Below are positions 45,259-54,305 of a stretch of 64,000 nucleotides of DNA, piece by piece. The notes beneath the pieces were generated by a model that was given only the letters and a program-made list of their open reading frames with translations, was not told the DNA's origin and did not search any database. Source of the DNA: JBMDXK01 sp048594375 (GTDB lineage: Bacteria; Pseudomonadota; Alphaproteobacteria; Rhizobiales; Methylopilaceae); NCBI GenBank assembly GCA_048594375.1, contig JBMDXK010000018.1, positions 62,001-126,000 on the forward strand. The letters are read 5' to 3'. Each line of letters starts with the position of its first letter. Within the stretch, counting starts at the first letter, position 1. Both the position numbers and the translations under genes were made by a program.

Positions 45259-46674
45259 TTAATTTGATTTTACTTTCTTTGAAGCGCCATCTTTACTTGC
45301 GGTAATTTGGCATTCAGGAGAAAGCTCACCTGCTTTAGGTGGAAATGCTGCATCTTGCTTTGAGCCTCGCAGGAGCTCAAGAGCTGATTGCAACTGCACA
45401 TCTTTTTCGGGCTCTGTTGGAACATAAGCGGAAGAACCTGATTCTTCTTTTTCTGATTCGGTCGCTTTATCCGCTTCGACATCTTCCGGCTTTTTCACGG
45501 AATTGTTCAGATGGCCGCGCAGGCCGGCTTCGCCTTTAGTGACATCCTTGCCTTTAAATTCATCGGGAACGACCGGCTCGACAATAATGTCAGGGGTGAT
45601 TCCTTTTGCCTGAATGGAGCGGCCGCAGGGAGTGTAATAACGCGCGGTTGTCAGGCTCAGAGCGCCATTGGAACCCAGTGTGGTCATGGTCTGTACGGAG
45701 CCTTTTCCGAAGGAACGTGTACCCAATACAGTAGAGCGGCGATGGTCTTGCAAGGCACCGGCGACAATTTCAGAGGCAGAGGCAGAGCCGCCATTTATCA
45801 AGACAATCACGGGTTTTCCGTCGCTCAGGTCGCCGGCGCGCGCGGCGTAGCGCTGGACGTCTTCTGATTTGCGTCCGCGGGTGGAGACGACCTCGCCGCG
45901 TTCAAGAAACGAATCAGTTACCTGAATGGCCTGATCGAGCAGACCGCCGGGGTTGTTTCGCATATCGAGAACGTAGCCCTTCAAATCCTTTTCAGGGATT
46001 TTGGCTTTGATGTCTTCGATGGCTTTTTTCAAATTTGCAGTGGTTTGCTCGCTAAATGAGGCAATTCGGATGTAGCCAACATCGGTGCCTTCAAGGCGGT
46101 GGCGCACGACGCGGACGCGGATTGTGTCGCGTACGATTTTGACATCGAAGGGCTCGGATACGTCTTTTCTGTTTATTTTCAATACGATAGGTGTGTTGAC
46201 AAGACCGCGCATTTTTTCAACGGCCTGGTTGAGGGTCATGCCTTCCACTTGCTCGCCGTCAATCTGGGTGATGACGTCACCAGCCAAAATACCGGCGCGG
46301 GCAGCAGGTGTTTCATCCATGGGGCTAACAACCTTCACGAGGTTATTTTCCATTGTAACTTCAATGCCTAAGCCGCCAAATTCACCGCGGATGTCAACCT
46401 GACGATCCTTGTATTTTTTGGAATCCATATAGGATGAATGGGGGTCGAGGGAGGACAGCATACCGTTGATGGCTGCCTCAATGAGTTTTGCATCATCGGG
46501 GCTATCCACATAGTCTGAGCGGATGCGTTCAAACACATCTCCGAAGAGGTTCAATTGGCGGTAAGTGTCTGTACTTGCTGCATTTGCAGCACTTAGCACG
46601 ACTTGATGCTGGATGACTCCGGCTGTTGCCGCACCCAGAAATGCCCCTACCATTAACAACGACGTCTTGCGCAT
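45259..46674 (-). CDS. ctpA: C-terminal processing serine protease (S41)
   Basis: CtpA-type proteases cleave envelope proteins, often murein hydrolases, in the periplasm. The 471-residue protein has an N-terminal signal/anchor (LLMVGAFLGAATAGVIQHQ), a PDZ domain (GGLGIEVTMENNLVKVVSPMDETPAARAGILAGDVITQID), and the catalytic Ser/Lys in GGSASASEIVAGALQDH and LGTRSFGKGSVQ. A charged C-terminal region is typical of this group. Its ATG overlaps the envC stop (TAATG). Pairing with EnvC fits control of septal murein hydrolysis. Confidence 0.95.
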   Translation of the reverse strand: MRKTSLLMVGAFLGAATAGVIQHQVVLSAANAASTDTYRQLNLFGDVFERIRSDYVDSPDDAKLIEAAINGMLSSLDPHSSYMDSKKYKDRQVDIRGEFGGLGIEVTMENNLVKVVSPMDETPAARAGILAGDVITQIDGEQVEGMTLNQAVEKMRGLVNTPIVLKINRKDVSEPFDVKIVRDTIRVRVVRHRLEGTDVGYIRIASFSEQTTANLKKAIEDIKAKIPEKDLKGYVLDMRNNPGGLLDQAIQVTDSFLERGEVVSTRGRKSEDVQRYAARAGDLSDGKPVIVLINGGSASASEIVAGALQDHRRSTVLGTRSFGKGSVQTMTTLGSNGALSLTTARYYTPCGRSIQAKGITPDIIVEPVVPDEFKGKDVTKGEAGLRGHLNNSVKKPEDVEADKATESEKEESGSSAYVPTEPEKDVQLQSALELLRGSKQDAAFPPKAGELSPECQITASKDGASKKVKSN

Positions 46675-48005
46675 TATCCGCTAGCCTTTTTGGTCAATTG
46701 AACAGCCCACCACGGGGTGGGATCGATAGCTTGTCCATCTTTTCGAAACTCGACATACAAGACAGGTTGTTTAGAGCCTGTAGAGACAGCGGCGGCATTG
46801 CGAGTGCCACTTGCACCCATTTGTGCCACAGGTTCACCCATGACAACGAATTGGCCCAGCTCAACATGAATCGTATCCATACCCGCGAGTACTATATGGT
46901 AGCCATCACCGGCGTTTAAAATCAAGAGCTGACCGTAAGATCGGAAGCGTCCGGCGTAAACTACCCATCCATCCACAGGGGAAGTGACCTGTGCGCGGGG
47001 GCGCGTTGAGAGGGATAACCCTTTGTGTTCGCCGCCAAATCCGTCATTTTCCCCGAAATTATTCAATGGGTTAGCGGAAACGGGGAGTGGGAGTAAACCG
47101 CGTGCTTTGGAAAAAGCGATAGCGGGGGAGGTTCTGGCCGAATCAGCTAAAGTATTTTTTTCAGCTTCTTTTTGTTTATCCAGTTCGGCCTGGGCTTTGG
47201 CGGCGGCTTCGGCGGCAGCTTTAGCGCTGGCGAGTTCCTGCTCAGAACGGGTGATAAGTTCTTCAAAGGACTGCACCTGACGGGCAAGCTCTTCCATCTT
47301 TTTGCGTTCATCTGCAAGGGCTTGCTGGCGCTCGGTGGTGCGTTTCTGCCGCGCTTCGATGAGGAGATTTATGCGTTGTTGGGCGGTTGCTAAATCGGTT
47401 CTTTCGTTTTCGAGATTCGCGCGCTCAAGGCGGCTAGCCTGTTGAATTCGCAGCATTTCTTCCAAATCATTGACCAATTCTGCGGCTTCATCGCGGATTT
47501 CGGGCAGAATTGCGCCAAGCAAAATGGCGGAACGTACTGATTTTAAAGCATCTTCTGGCCTGACAAGGAGGGCTGGCGGAGGGTTGCGGCCAAGGCGCTG
47601 GAGGGCTGCGAGCAGTTCGGCCAGAATATCCTTGCGGCCATCGAGGGCGCGCTGAATATTGCGTTCATTATCAATGAGTTGGCTTAATCTTTCTTCGCTG
47701 GTGATGATGCGTTTTTCGGTTTCATCAATGCGTTTGGCGGTGGCGATCAGGTCTTCAGAAAGCTGTTTGCGCTCGGTGGCGATCTGTTCGATCTCCTGAC
47801 GGATGCGCGTTTCATTTTCTTTTGTTTTTTCAAGAGCTTGGCGTTTTGCATCCAATTCTTCCCGTGAAGGGGGGATTGGAACTGCATCTTGGGCGTGAGC
47901 GCTAAAAGATGAATAAAATGAGACGGTTAAGGTACATGCCAGCAATGCCGCGCCAAAAACTGCGCGTGCGGATTTTTTTTCCAAATGGGATGAAAAATGC
48001 AGCAT
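46674..48005 (-). CDS. envC: Murein hydrolase activator EnvC-like, degenerate LytM domain
   Basis: EnvC is a periplasmic coiled-coil protein that activates amidases at the septum. The 443-residue protein has a signal peptide (ending SFSAHA|QD), a long coiled coil (about residues 40-260) and a C-terminal LytM fold. The LytM metal site is broken: the usual HxxxD is GGEHKGLSLS and the HxH is YHIVLAGMD, so it is likely non-catalytic, as EnvC is. It is co-transcribed with ctpA. Confidence 0.92.
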   Translation of the reverse strand: MLHFSSHLEKKSARAVFGAALLACTLTVSFYSSFSAHAQDAVPIPPSREELDAKRQALEKTKENETRIRQEIEQIATERKQLSEDLIATAKRIDETEKRIITSEERLSQLIDNERNIQRALDGRKDILAELLAALQRLGRNPPPALLVRPEDALKSVRSAILLGAILPEIRDEAAELVNDLEEMLRIQQASRLERANLENERTDLATAQQRINLLIEARQKRTTERQQALADERKKMEELARQVQSFEELITRSEQELASAKAAAEAAAKAQAELDKQKEAEKNTLADSARTSPAIAFSKARGLLPLPVSANPLNNFGENDGFGGEHKGLSLSTRPRAQVTSPVDGWVVYAGRFRSYGQLLILNAGDGYHIVLAGMDTIHVELGQFVVMGEPVAQMGASGTRNAAAVSTGSKQPVLYVEFRKDGQAIDPTPWWAVQLTKKASG

Positions 48006-48418
48006 GGTTTTTAGAAAATAGCGCCAAAGCGCCTAAGAAGCGATTAACGTTGATAAAATTTTATTTTTTTATGAAAAAGTCTCGCTAAACCGTGGTTTAG
48101 ACTGCCGCGGGGCGGGGATAGCCGCAGTGGAACAAAGCGGAATGAAACAAGCGGAATATGTGGAAGTAAGTGGAAATAACCTGCCAGTGCATTCCGGTGC
48201 TTGGAGGATGAAGGTTTGAAGCGTTGGAAGCACCTTATTGCGGCTTGACATACGGGCTTCTAAAAGGCAGAAATGAAGCAGGGTAAACAGCGTTATAGAG
48301 TATTTTATTCCAGACACATATAATAAAAACAGTCTGCAATAATCTAACAATAAAAAATAATACTATAGTGTGAAATCTGGAAATCGCTTTTCACAAGGCG
48401 AATAGAAAGTATTTAATA
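48006..48418. other. Intergenic region, possible rearrangement boundary
   Basis: These 413 bases hold no gene I can support. A short hairpin CTAAACC-GT-GGTTTAG (48085-48100) stands 80 bases before envC. GGAA is repeated at near-regular 9-14-base intervals about 48130-48175. In relatives rlmH lies immediately upstream of envC; here rlmH is at 24523-25005 on the other strand. Confidence 0.4.
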
Positions 48419-49813
48419 ATGGCTGAAGCTGCTTTGAGACATGACAATTTACCAGAAATTGCGACACTGAATGCACAAGCAAAAGATTTGTTTGAAAAAA
48501 ACCAGCTTAACGAAGCTTTGGAATTATCCAAGTTATCTATCAAGTTAGCAGATAGTGCTGATGCTAATATTCTCTATGGCCGTACATTGATTAAATTAGG
48601 GCGCCGTAAAGAAGCACTTGCGCATCTGCAAACATTGCAAAAAAAAGGCCTTAAACACCATCTTATTGATGAGCTTATGGCAAATATCTTCTTATTCACT
48701 GGTGACTATGATAATGCGTATATCCATTTTCATAATGCTCTGAAACAAAACCCCAAATTAAAATCTGCCCGTTCTCATTTAGCGCGAATATATTATTCGC
48801 GTCAAAAATTTGAAGAAGCAGAGAAGCAAATTCAATTTGCTATAGATAGTGGTTCAAAATCATCAGAAGTTTGGGGAAGATACGGCAGAATATTAAAGGC
48901 TCAAGGAAAGATTTCTGAAGCTTATAATGCTTTTTTAAAAGAAGAAGAATTATCAAAATCTTTTATTTCCTCTCTTAATCTTGCTTCAATTGAACTCCTG
49001 CAAGACGATTTCAATAAATACATTAAAAACAAAACAAATGTTTATGAAAAGTCATTCAATTATAATTTTATAAGAAATAAAACCAGCGATACTTTATTTG
49101 TTTTGCTATCTCCACATTCAAGCACTTTCATTTTACAAAAATATGATTTTGAAGGTGATTGTCTTTTCTTGAATGATGGAAGTGAAAGTTATTATACTTA
49201 TACTGCTGACTTAATTGCAAATACCATAAATGATTTGCAAAAAACTAATAACTATAAAAAAATTGTTTTGATAGGAATCTCAAAAGGGGCAACTGGATCA
49301 CTTATTATTTCTTCAAAATTAGCCCATCTGCTTCCCTCGGTAAAAATTAAAGCATTAGCTTTTTCACCCCAAATTTTCTTGTGGCCGTTTAATCACAACC
49401 TGCTTATGCCATCTTATCTATTGCTCTATGAGAGAATTGCAGGAAACAAATTGCTTGAAGATAATTTTGTCCGCTATGGCAATGTGGACGAATTGCTTGA
49501 TAAAGCCCCCGAAAATTTAGATGCCACGATTATATACGGCACCGGCTTTAATATGGATCGGGTTGAGGCTGAAAATACTAAAACCCAAAAAGTGAAAAAA
49601 ATTCCGCTGAAATATTCCTCTCACGGCACCTTGATGGTTTATACTTTGCCGCCTGATGCGACCAAAGAAAGCCTGTTGCAGAAAAGCAGTACTTTGCAAA
49701 GTAATGATGATGATAGCGCAGCATTGTCTGTGGTTTCGACACAGTGGATTGATGAACTGTTTGAAATACACAAACAGCAAAGCCCAAGTTTGAAAAAATT
49801 GTACGAAGAATAA
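48419..49813 (+). CDS. TPR-repeat protein with C-terminal alpha/beta-hydrolase-like domain
   Basis: This 464-residue protein has TPR-type helices over residues about 10-180 (for example ALELSKLSIKLADSADANILYGRTL, AYIHFHNALKQNPKLKSARSHLARIYY, AEKQIQFAIDSG). The second half has an alpha/beta-hydrolase appearance: nucleophile elbow GIS288KGATGS after IVLI, a candidate acid D380 (GFNMD) and H402 (KYSSHGTL), in the correct order. No signal peptide. AT-rich composition. It is convergent with the polysialyltransferase-like gene. I infer a role in making or modifying surface sugar (for example O-acyl removal or chain handling), without proof. Confidence 0.72.
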   Translation: MAEAALRHDNLPEIATLNAQAKDLFEKNQLNEALELSKLSIKLADSADANILYGRTLIKLGRRKEALAHLQTLQKKGLKHHLIDELMANIFLFTGDYDNAYIHFHNALKQNPKLKSARSHLARIYYSRQKFEEAEKQIQFAIDSGSKSSEVWGRYGRILKAQGKISEAYNAFLKEEELSKSFISSLNLASIELLQDDFNKYIKNKTNVYEKSFNYNFIRNKTSDTLFVLLSPHSSTFILQKYDFEGDCLFLNDGSESYYTYTADLIANTINDLQKTNNYKKIVLIGISKGATGSLIISSKLAHLLPSVKIKALAFSPQIFLWPFNHNLLMPSYLLLYERIAGNKLLEDNFVRYGNVDELLDKAPENLDATIIYGTGFNMDRVEAENTKTQKVKKIPLKYSSHGTLMVYTLPPDATKESLLQKSSTLQSNDDDSAALSVVSTQWIDELFEIHKQQSPSLKKLYEE

Positions 49814-49820
49814 AACATGG

Positions 49821-49855
49821 TTCATGCGTGAGCTTTTCTAAAGCTCACGCATGAA
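49821..49855. terminator. Long perfect convergent terminator
   Basis: TTCATGCGTGAGCTTT and AAAGCTCACGCATGAA form a perfect 16-base-pair stem with a TCT loop, sited between the TPR-hydrolase gene (plus) and the polysialyltransferase-like gene (minus). A-rich and T-rich flanks let it stop transcription from both sides. Confidence 0.85.
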
Positions 49856-49858
49856 AAT

Positions 49859-51097
49859 TTAGATGTGTTTTATATGGGGGAAGAGTTTCAATAAAGAAAC
49901 ATGGGATTCAATTTGTTCTGCGCCAACTCTTTCCGCAGGAATTTTTTTCAATTCCTGAGCCAATTTGTCACCAATAGAATAAATTTCTAAGCTTTGGTCA
50001 ACTTTTGCGGCATAAATTAACGATGATGATGCAATTCCCGCAAGCGCTTTGACTTTACTCAATGAGATAAGAGTTTCAATCGGAAATGGCGGGCTGTCAA
50101 TAAGTGCAGCTTTTTTGCCCATGTGTTTGGCTGCTTTTTTATATGCAACCTTCACAGGCTCTGCCTCTTTGGGATGAAGTTTAATGAGAATACGGTTGTT
50201 TTCTTCTGGAAGTTTAGAAACCAGTTCTTCAAGCAACCGTATAATATGGCTGGTATAAACGTTCAACGTTATTGGATAGCGCTGACTGACGAAGATAACG
50301 TCGCTTTCTGAAATGTTATATTTACGGATAACTTGATTTGCTATTTCATCCTGATCGGAAAGTTTGACAACTTCTTCGGAAGTCTCCTTTTTTTCGTGGA
50401 CAAAATATTCCTGCACTTTCACTTTTGGAAAGTGGGGTTGCAATACAGCAGGAAAAGCAACATGCAAGCTATCAAATTGTGTAAAGCGACCGCCTCCATT
50501 TGACAGCCGCCAAGGCAGGAATTTTAAAAGGCTTTGCTGAAACCTATCTTCTGCGTACATTTTTTTGGAAAAATCAATAAGATCTCTGGGTAAAAACAGC
50601 AGATGCACCAACGCGCGTATCCATGGATTTTTCGATATTTTAGATTTCTTATAGGCTTGATCTAACGTTTTCCGCCAAGTAACCGCGCTTTTTTCCTGAT
50701 ATGCGGGTACTGCCAGTTTATAGGTTCCTGTTCCTTCTTCCACAAGATGAACACGCACACCTAACTTTCGGGCAAGCCGCGCCAATATTACATAATGGCC
50801 TTCAAACGAAAATATATAGAGATCAGTCGGCTTATGCTTAAGCAATAAATTCCGATAATTTGCTTGCATTATCCGAGAAGAATCTGCCCTTATTTTCATG
50901 CAATTTACAGGCAGTTCAAATCTTTCAATTCCTTTGAACAAATCCTTATTTGCTGTTTCTTCGGTCAGTTTCGGCATTTCAAGATTTTTGGTCGTATAAA
51001 GAATTGCCAAATAATTTTCTTCATACCCTTCCTTTGCAATAAAACGATTGCATTGGTGGATTTGACCAAAGTTTGAAACAACAAATAAATTTTTCAC
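49859..51097 (-). CDS. Polysialyltransferase-like glycosyltransferase
   Basis: This 412-residue protein matches the bacterial alpha-2,8-polysialyltransferase/sialyltransferase type. The D/E-D/E-G motif is EEG at residues 120-122 (HLVEEGTGTYK), the HP motif is H308-P309 (ILIKLHPKE), and the SS/ST motif is at 357-359 (GIASSSL). It would use CMP-sialic acid made by the neighbouring NeuA. It is 27 bases after neuA on the same strand. Its composition is more AT-rich than neuA-neuC. Whether it builds polymer or adds single residues is not decidable. Confidence 0.8.
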   Translation of the reverse strand: MKNLFVVSNFGQIHQCNRFIAKEGYEENYLAILYTTKNLEMPKLTEETANKDLFKGIERFELPVNCMKIRADSSRIMQANYRNLLLKHKPTDLYIFSFEGHYVILARLARKLGVRVHLVEEGTGTYKLAVPAYQEKSAVTWRKTLDQAYKKSKISKNPWIRALVHLLFLPRDLIDFSKKMYAEDRFQQSLLKFLPWRLSNGGGRFTQFDSLHVAFPAVLQPHFPKVKVQEYFVHEKKETSEEVVKLSDQDEIANQVIRKYNISESDVIFVSQRYPITLNVYTSHIIRLLEELVSKLPEENNRILIKLHPKEAEPVKVAYKKAAKHMGKKAALIDSPPFPIETLISLSKVKALAGIASSSLIYAAKVDQSLEIYSIGDKLAQELKKIPAERVGAEQIESHVSLLKLFPHIKHI

Positions 51098-51124
51098 GGA
51101 ATTACTCTAAAACAACTAAAAAAA

Positions 51125-51841
51125 TTAAATTACCTGGCGTGAATGAATGATTTTTTCGACCGTCTGGATGTCGTGCAGGGTGTCGATATCAATGGATTCT
51201 TCGCGCCCCATTTCAAAGCTGAGGCAGGGTGCCAGATAAAACGCTCTTTGCGCGCGCAGGGCGGCAATTGGCGTGATATACAGCGCACCGTTCTGCCGAT
51301 AAACCTTCGGCAAAGCTTGGCGCGGCTGGGACAGCTCCCGCTCCCCAAACAACGGCTTTAAAAACGGCGTTCCCGCTTCCATCACAAAATTCTTGAACGG
51401 GCTATGCTCTTCTTCCACCACCGAAATCAATGACGCCGGTTTATGCTGAAAATACACCGCTGCCGCCGCATCAATATGCGCCGCTGTGCGCAAGGGTGAC
51501 GTGGGTTGCAGCAGCACCATATACGCGCAATCGGCCTCGTCTTTTGCAGCGTCAAGACTCTCCAAAGCATGAAGCACCGCATCAATGGTGAGCGCCTTAT
51601 CATCCGCCAATTGCGCTGGCCGCATGATGACGTGCGCACCCAGATCCCTTGAAACCGCCGCTATTTCCGCATCATCCGTGGTGACAACCACCCGACCCAC
51701 AGATTTTGCCTCCTGCGCCGCTTTGATTGACCAGCCAATCAACGGCAACCCGCCCAACGGATACACGTTCTTGCGCGGCAACCCTTTCGAGCCACCACGC
51801 GCCGGTATGACCGCGAGCAATGTGGGCTTTTCAGACGGCAT
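51125..51841 (-). CDS. neuA: CMP-N-acetylneuraminic acid synthetase
   Basis: NeuA activates sialic acid with CTP. The 238-residue protein has the nucleotidyltransferase start LLAVIPARGGSKGLPRKNVYPLGG, then VVVTTDDAEIAAVSRDLGA, LLQPTSPLRTAAHIDAA and IDIDTLHDIQTVE near the C-terminus. ATG 51841 overlaps the neuC end by 11 bases; a slightly longer frame is unlikely. Close paralogues for legionaminic or pseudaminic acid exist, so the exact sugar is inferred from context. Confidence 0.9.
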   Translation of the reverse strand: MPSEKPTLLAVIPARGGSKGLPRKNVYPLGGLPLIGWSIKAAQEAKSVGRVVVTTDDAEIAAVSRDLGAHVIMRPAQLADDKALTIDAVLHALESLDAAKDEADCAYMVLLQPTSPLRTAAHIDAAAAVYFQHKPASLISVVEEEHSPFKNFVMEAGTPFLKPLFGERELSQPRQALPKVYRQNGALYITPIAALRAQRAFYLAPCLSFEMGREESIDIDTLHDIQTVEKIIHSRQVI

Positions 51842-53039
51842 CTTTCGCCTCGCCGCCCACAAACACACCCGCTATCACCTGATTGGAATTGACAGGGGAC
51901 ACCACATAATCGGAAAACACCTTTTGCGTGGAGCCTTCCCACACCTGCGGATCATGAATGGTTTTCATAAACAACTGGGTGCTGTTGCCCGCACCAAAAT
52001 GCGTGGCTGGCGCTTGCCGCGGCATATTGGACGCCTTTTGAATACCGCGCACAATATCCACCGTCTCATAAGACGTATCAATAATGCTGGGCGATACAAA
52101 ACGGCCAAACTGACGGGTTCCCACATTCACCGTGGGAATACCATAAAACGGCGCTTCACGAATACCCGCGCTGGAATTACCAATGCAGAATTGCGCTTTT
52201 TTCAACACCGTGAGGAATTTCTCAAACCGAATGGACGGATAAATCCGGAACCTGTCATTGCCTTCAAGACGCTTATACGCATTCAAGATATCGTGCGTGC
52301 CTTCGTCATTGTTTGGATAAATCACCACATAATTATGATTATCATCCAGCAAGGCTTGCACAAATTTCTCGGCATTTTCCGCCATCTGCTCCCGCTCGGT
52401 GGTCACCGGATGGAACATTGCCACCGCAAAATCCTGATACGGAATATCATAATATGCCTTCACTTCATCAATAGACGGCAGCTTGCTCGACACCATCATA
52501 TCAATATCGGGCGATCCAATAATATGAATGGCCTTGTCGCGCTCACCCATCTGCCGCAGACGATACGCCGCCTCGCTGTTTGCCACAAAATGCAAATGCG
52601 ACAGCTTCGACACCGAATGCCGAATCATCTCATCCACCGTACCCGAACGCTCGCCGCCCTCAATATGCGCCACACGAATGTTCTGCAACATCCCCACAAT
52701 CGCACCCGCCAACGCTTCCACACGATCACCATGCACCACAATCATATCCGGCCGGTTCTCGTGCACATAACGCGACAAACCCTGTATCGTGTTCGACAGG
52801 ATGATCTCCATCGGCGAACCAATAAACTGGTTAATGTAGCGGTACACATTCTTATAGCCACACGCCAACACTTCCTGCGTGGTGTAACCATACAGCTTCA
52901 GTTCGTGCATCCCTGTCACAAACAAATGCAGATCAAACGCCGGATCCGCTTCCACCGCCTCCAACAACGGCTTCAACTTGCCAAAATCCGCCCGGGTGCC
53001 TGTGAGAAAGAGGATATTCTTGATTGGATTGCTGCTCAT
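51831..53039 (-). CDS. neuC: UDP-N-acetylglucosamine 2-epimerase, hydrolysing (NeuC type)
   Basis: NeuC turns UDP-GlcNAc into ManNAc and UDP. The 402-residue protein begins ILFLTGTRADFGKLKPLL and has VVHGDRVEALAGAI, VAHIEGGERSGTVDEMIRHSVSKLSHLHFVA, and NSSAGIREAPFYGIPTVNVGTRQ. NeuC has those GT-B epimerase residues in this order. The ATG overlaps the neuB stop (ATGA-type). With neuB and neuA it completes a sialic-acid route. Confidence 0.93.
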   Translation of the reverse strand: MSSNPIKNILFLTGTRADFGKLKPLLEAVEADPAFDLHLFVTGMHELKLYGYTTQEVLACGYKNVYRYINQFIGSPMEIILSNTIQGLSRYVHENRPDMIVVHGDRVEALAGAIVGMLQNIRVAHIEGGERSGTVDEMIRHSVSKLSHLHFVANSEAAYRLRQMGERDKAIHIIGSPDIDMMVSSKLPSIDEVKAYYDIPYQDFAVAMFHPVTTEREQMAENAEKFVQALLDDNHNYVVIYPNNDEGTHDILNAYKRLEGNDRFRIYPSIRFEKFLTVLKKAQFCIGNSSAGIREAPFYGIPTVNVGTRQFGRFVSPSIIDTSYETVDIVRGIQKASNMPRQAPATHFGAGNSTQLFMKTIHDPQVWEGSTQKVFSDYVVSPVNSNQVIAGVFVGGEAKDAV

Positions 53040-54070
53040 GCCACCACATCCTTCCAGCTTACATGCTGATCCATCGGAATTGCGCGCGCAGCTTTCTTGC
53101 CAATCAACTTGTCAAAATCCGGCGCCTTAATTTCGCCCGTACCCGGACGCTTCACCCAAATATTCTGCAATGACAACTCGTCACCCGGCTGAATATCCTT
53201 AATCGTCACCACACTGGCGTAAGCAAAATCAATCGTCACCTGCTCTTCCGGCAACTTGCCCTTACGGCCACCCAAACACGCATGAATGGCGCGGGAGCCT
53301 TCAATCAACTCACGGCACGCCTGCTCATCCATGGAAACAGGAATATCCGGCCCCTTACGCTGCATGTGATCTGTGAAATGCCGCTCCAGCATGGAACCAC
53401 CCAACGCCGCCGCTCCCAAACACGGATAATTCGACAACGAATGATCCGACAAGCCCACCGGCACATCCGGAAACACGTCCATCAACTCCTGCATCGCGCC
53501 CAAACGCACCTTCTCATACGGGGTTGGATAAATACTCGTGCAGTGCATCAGGCCATACGGCACCTTGTGCTTTTCAAAAATCGCCACCGCACGGCGGATC
53601 GTATCCAGATCATTCATGCCGGTGCTGAGAATAACCGGCTTGCCAATACCCGCAACATGCTCAAGCAAAGGGAAGTTATTGCACTCGCCCGAACCAATCT
53701 TGTACGCCGGAATATCCATGCCGCGCAGACGCTCTGCCGCCGCACGGGAAAACGGCGTACTAAAGAAAATCATGCCCTGCTTCTGAACATAATCCTGAAG
53801 CTCGCGCTCCTCTTCCTCGTTCAGCGCGCACCGCTCCATAATCTCGTAAATCGACACATCCGCATTGCCAGGAATAACCTTACGCGCATGGGGACTCATC
53901 TCGTCCGCAATAATATGCGTCTGGTGCTTCACAGCCTCCACACCCGCACGCTTCGCCGCGTCCACCATCTCCTTTGCAACCGCCAGACTGCCCTCATGGT
54001 TAATACCAATCTCGGCAATCACCAGAGGGGCATACGCTTTTCCAACCTTACGGCCTTGAATCTCAAACAT
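53036..54070 (-). CDS. neuB: N-acetylneuraminate synthase
   Basis: NeuB joins ManNAc and phosphoenolpyruvate. From ATG 54070 (GAGAG upstream) it is 344 residues, the usual length. The TIM barrel shows APLVIAEIGINHEGSLAVAKEMVDAA, KHQTHI, FFSTPFSRAAAERL, YKIGSGECNNFPLLEHVA, LMHCTSIYPTPYEKVRLGAM and GLSDHSL. The C-terminal SAF antifreeze-like domain is from about 280. It is the first gene of the neu operon and has a 13-base inverted repeat upstream. Confidence 0.94.
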   Translation of the reverse strand: MFEIQGRKVGKAYAPLVIAEIGINHEGSLAVAKEMVDAAKRAGVEAVKHQTHIIADEMSPHARKVIPGNADVSIYEIMERCALNEEEERELQDYVQKQGMIFFSTPFSRAAAERLRGMDIPAYKIGSGECNNFPLLEHVAGIGKPVILSTGMNDLDTIRRAVAIFEKHKVPYGLMHCTSIYPTPYEKVRLGAMQELMDVFPDVPVGLSDHSLSNYPCLGAAALGGSMLERHFTDHMQRKGPDIPVSMDEQACRELIEGSRAIHACLGGRKGKLPEEQVTIDFAYASVVTIKDIQPGDELSLQNIWVKRPGTGEIKAPDFDKLIGKKAARAIPMDQHVSWKDVVA

Positions 54071-54138
54071 GATGTACTCTCGATAAAACGTTACAGAAAA
54101 TGCAAAAACAGAAAAAATACAGAGCCAAAACCCCACAC

Positions 54139-54181
54139 ATTGCATTCTTAAATTCCGCAAAACGAAACTTAAGAATGCAAT
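54139..54181. promoter_or_regulatory. Perfect 13-base inverted repeat upstream of neuB
   Basis: ATTGCATTCTTAA at 54139-54151 is matched by TTAAGAATGCAAT at 54169-54181, with 17 bases between. It lies 69 bases before neuB and 125 before the divergent glycosyltransferase gene. Either a regulator operator, a hairpin in the leader, or a recombination site could explain it. Confidence 0.55.
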
Positions 54182-54305
54182 AAATACATTTGCTGATGGC
54201 AAAATATGGGCATACTAAAACAAAAGTCTCATTTCAGGCCTTCATTTCTCCGCCACGTCTTCTTAAGATAACCTTCCGTTAATATCAACAGGCGTTTTTA
54301 AACCC

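Noticed and set aside
48129..48175. Repeated GGAA units at 9-14-base spacing
   Set aside because: Too short and irregular to count as a tandem repeat or as a binding array without other evidence.
48069..48350. A 93-codon minus-strand frame upstream of envC
   Set aside because: No ribosome site, no recognisable protein pattern; more likely non-coding debris near a rearrangement boundary.
51585..53069. A 494-codon open frame on the plus strand
   Set aside because: It is antisense to neuC and neuA, rich in His/Arg/Asn as expected from a complement frame, and lacks any domain. The minus-strand genes have full motifs.
53282..54151. A 289-codon open frame on the plus strand
   Set aside because: It runs opposite neuB and shows the same low-complexity His/Arg/Asn/Leu composition; no ribosome site or motif.
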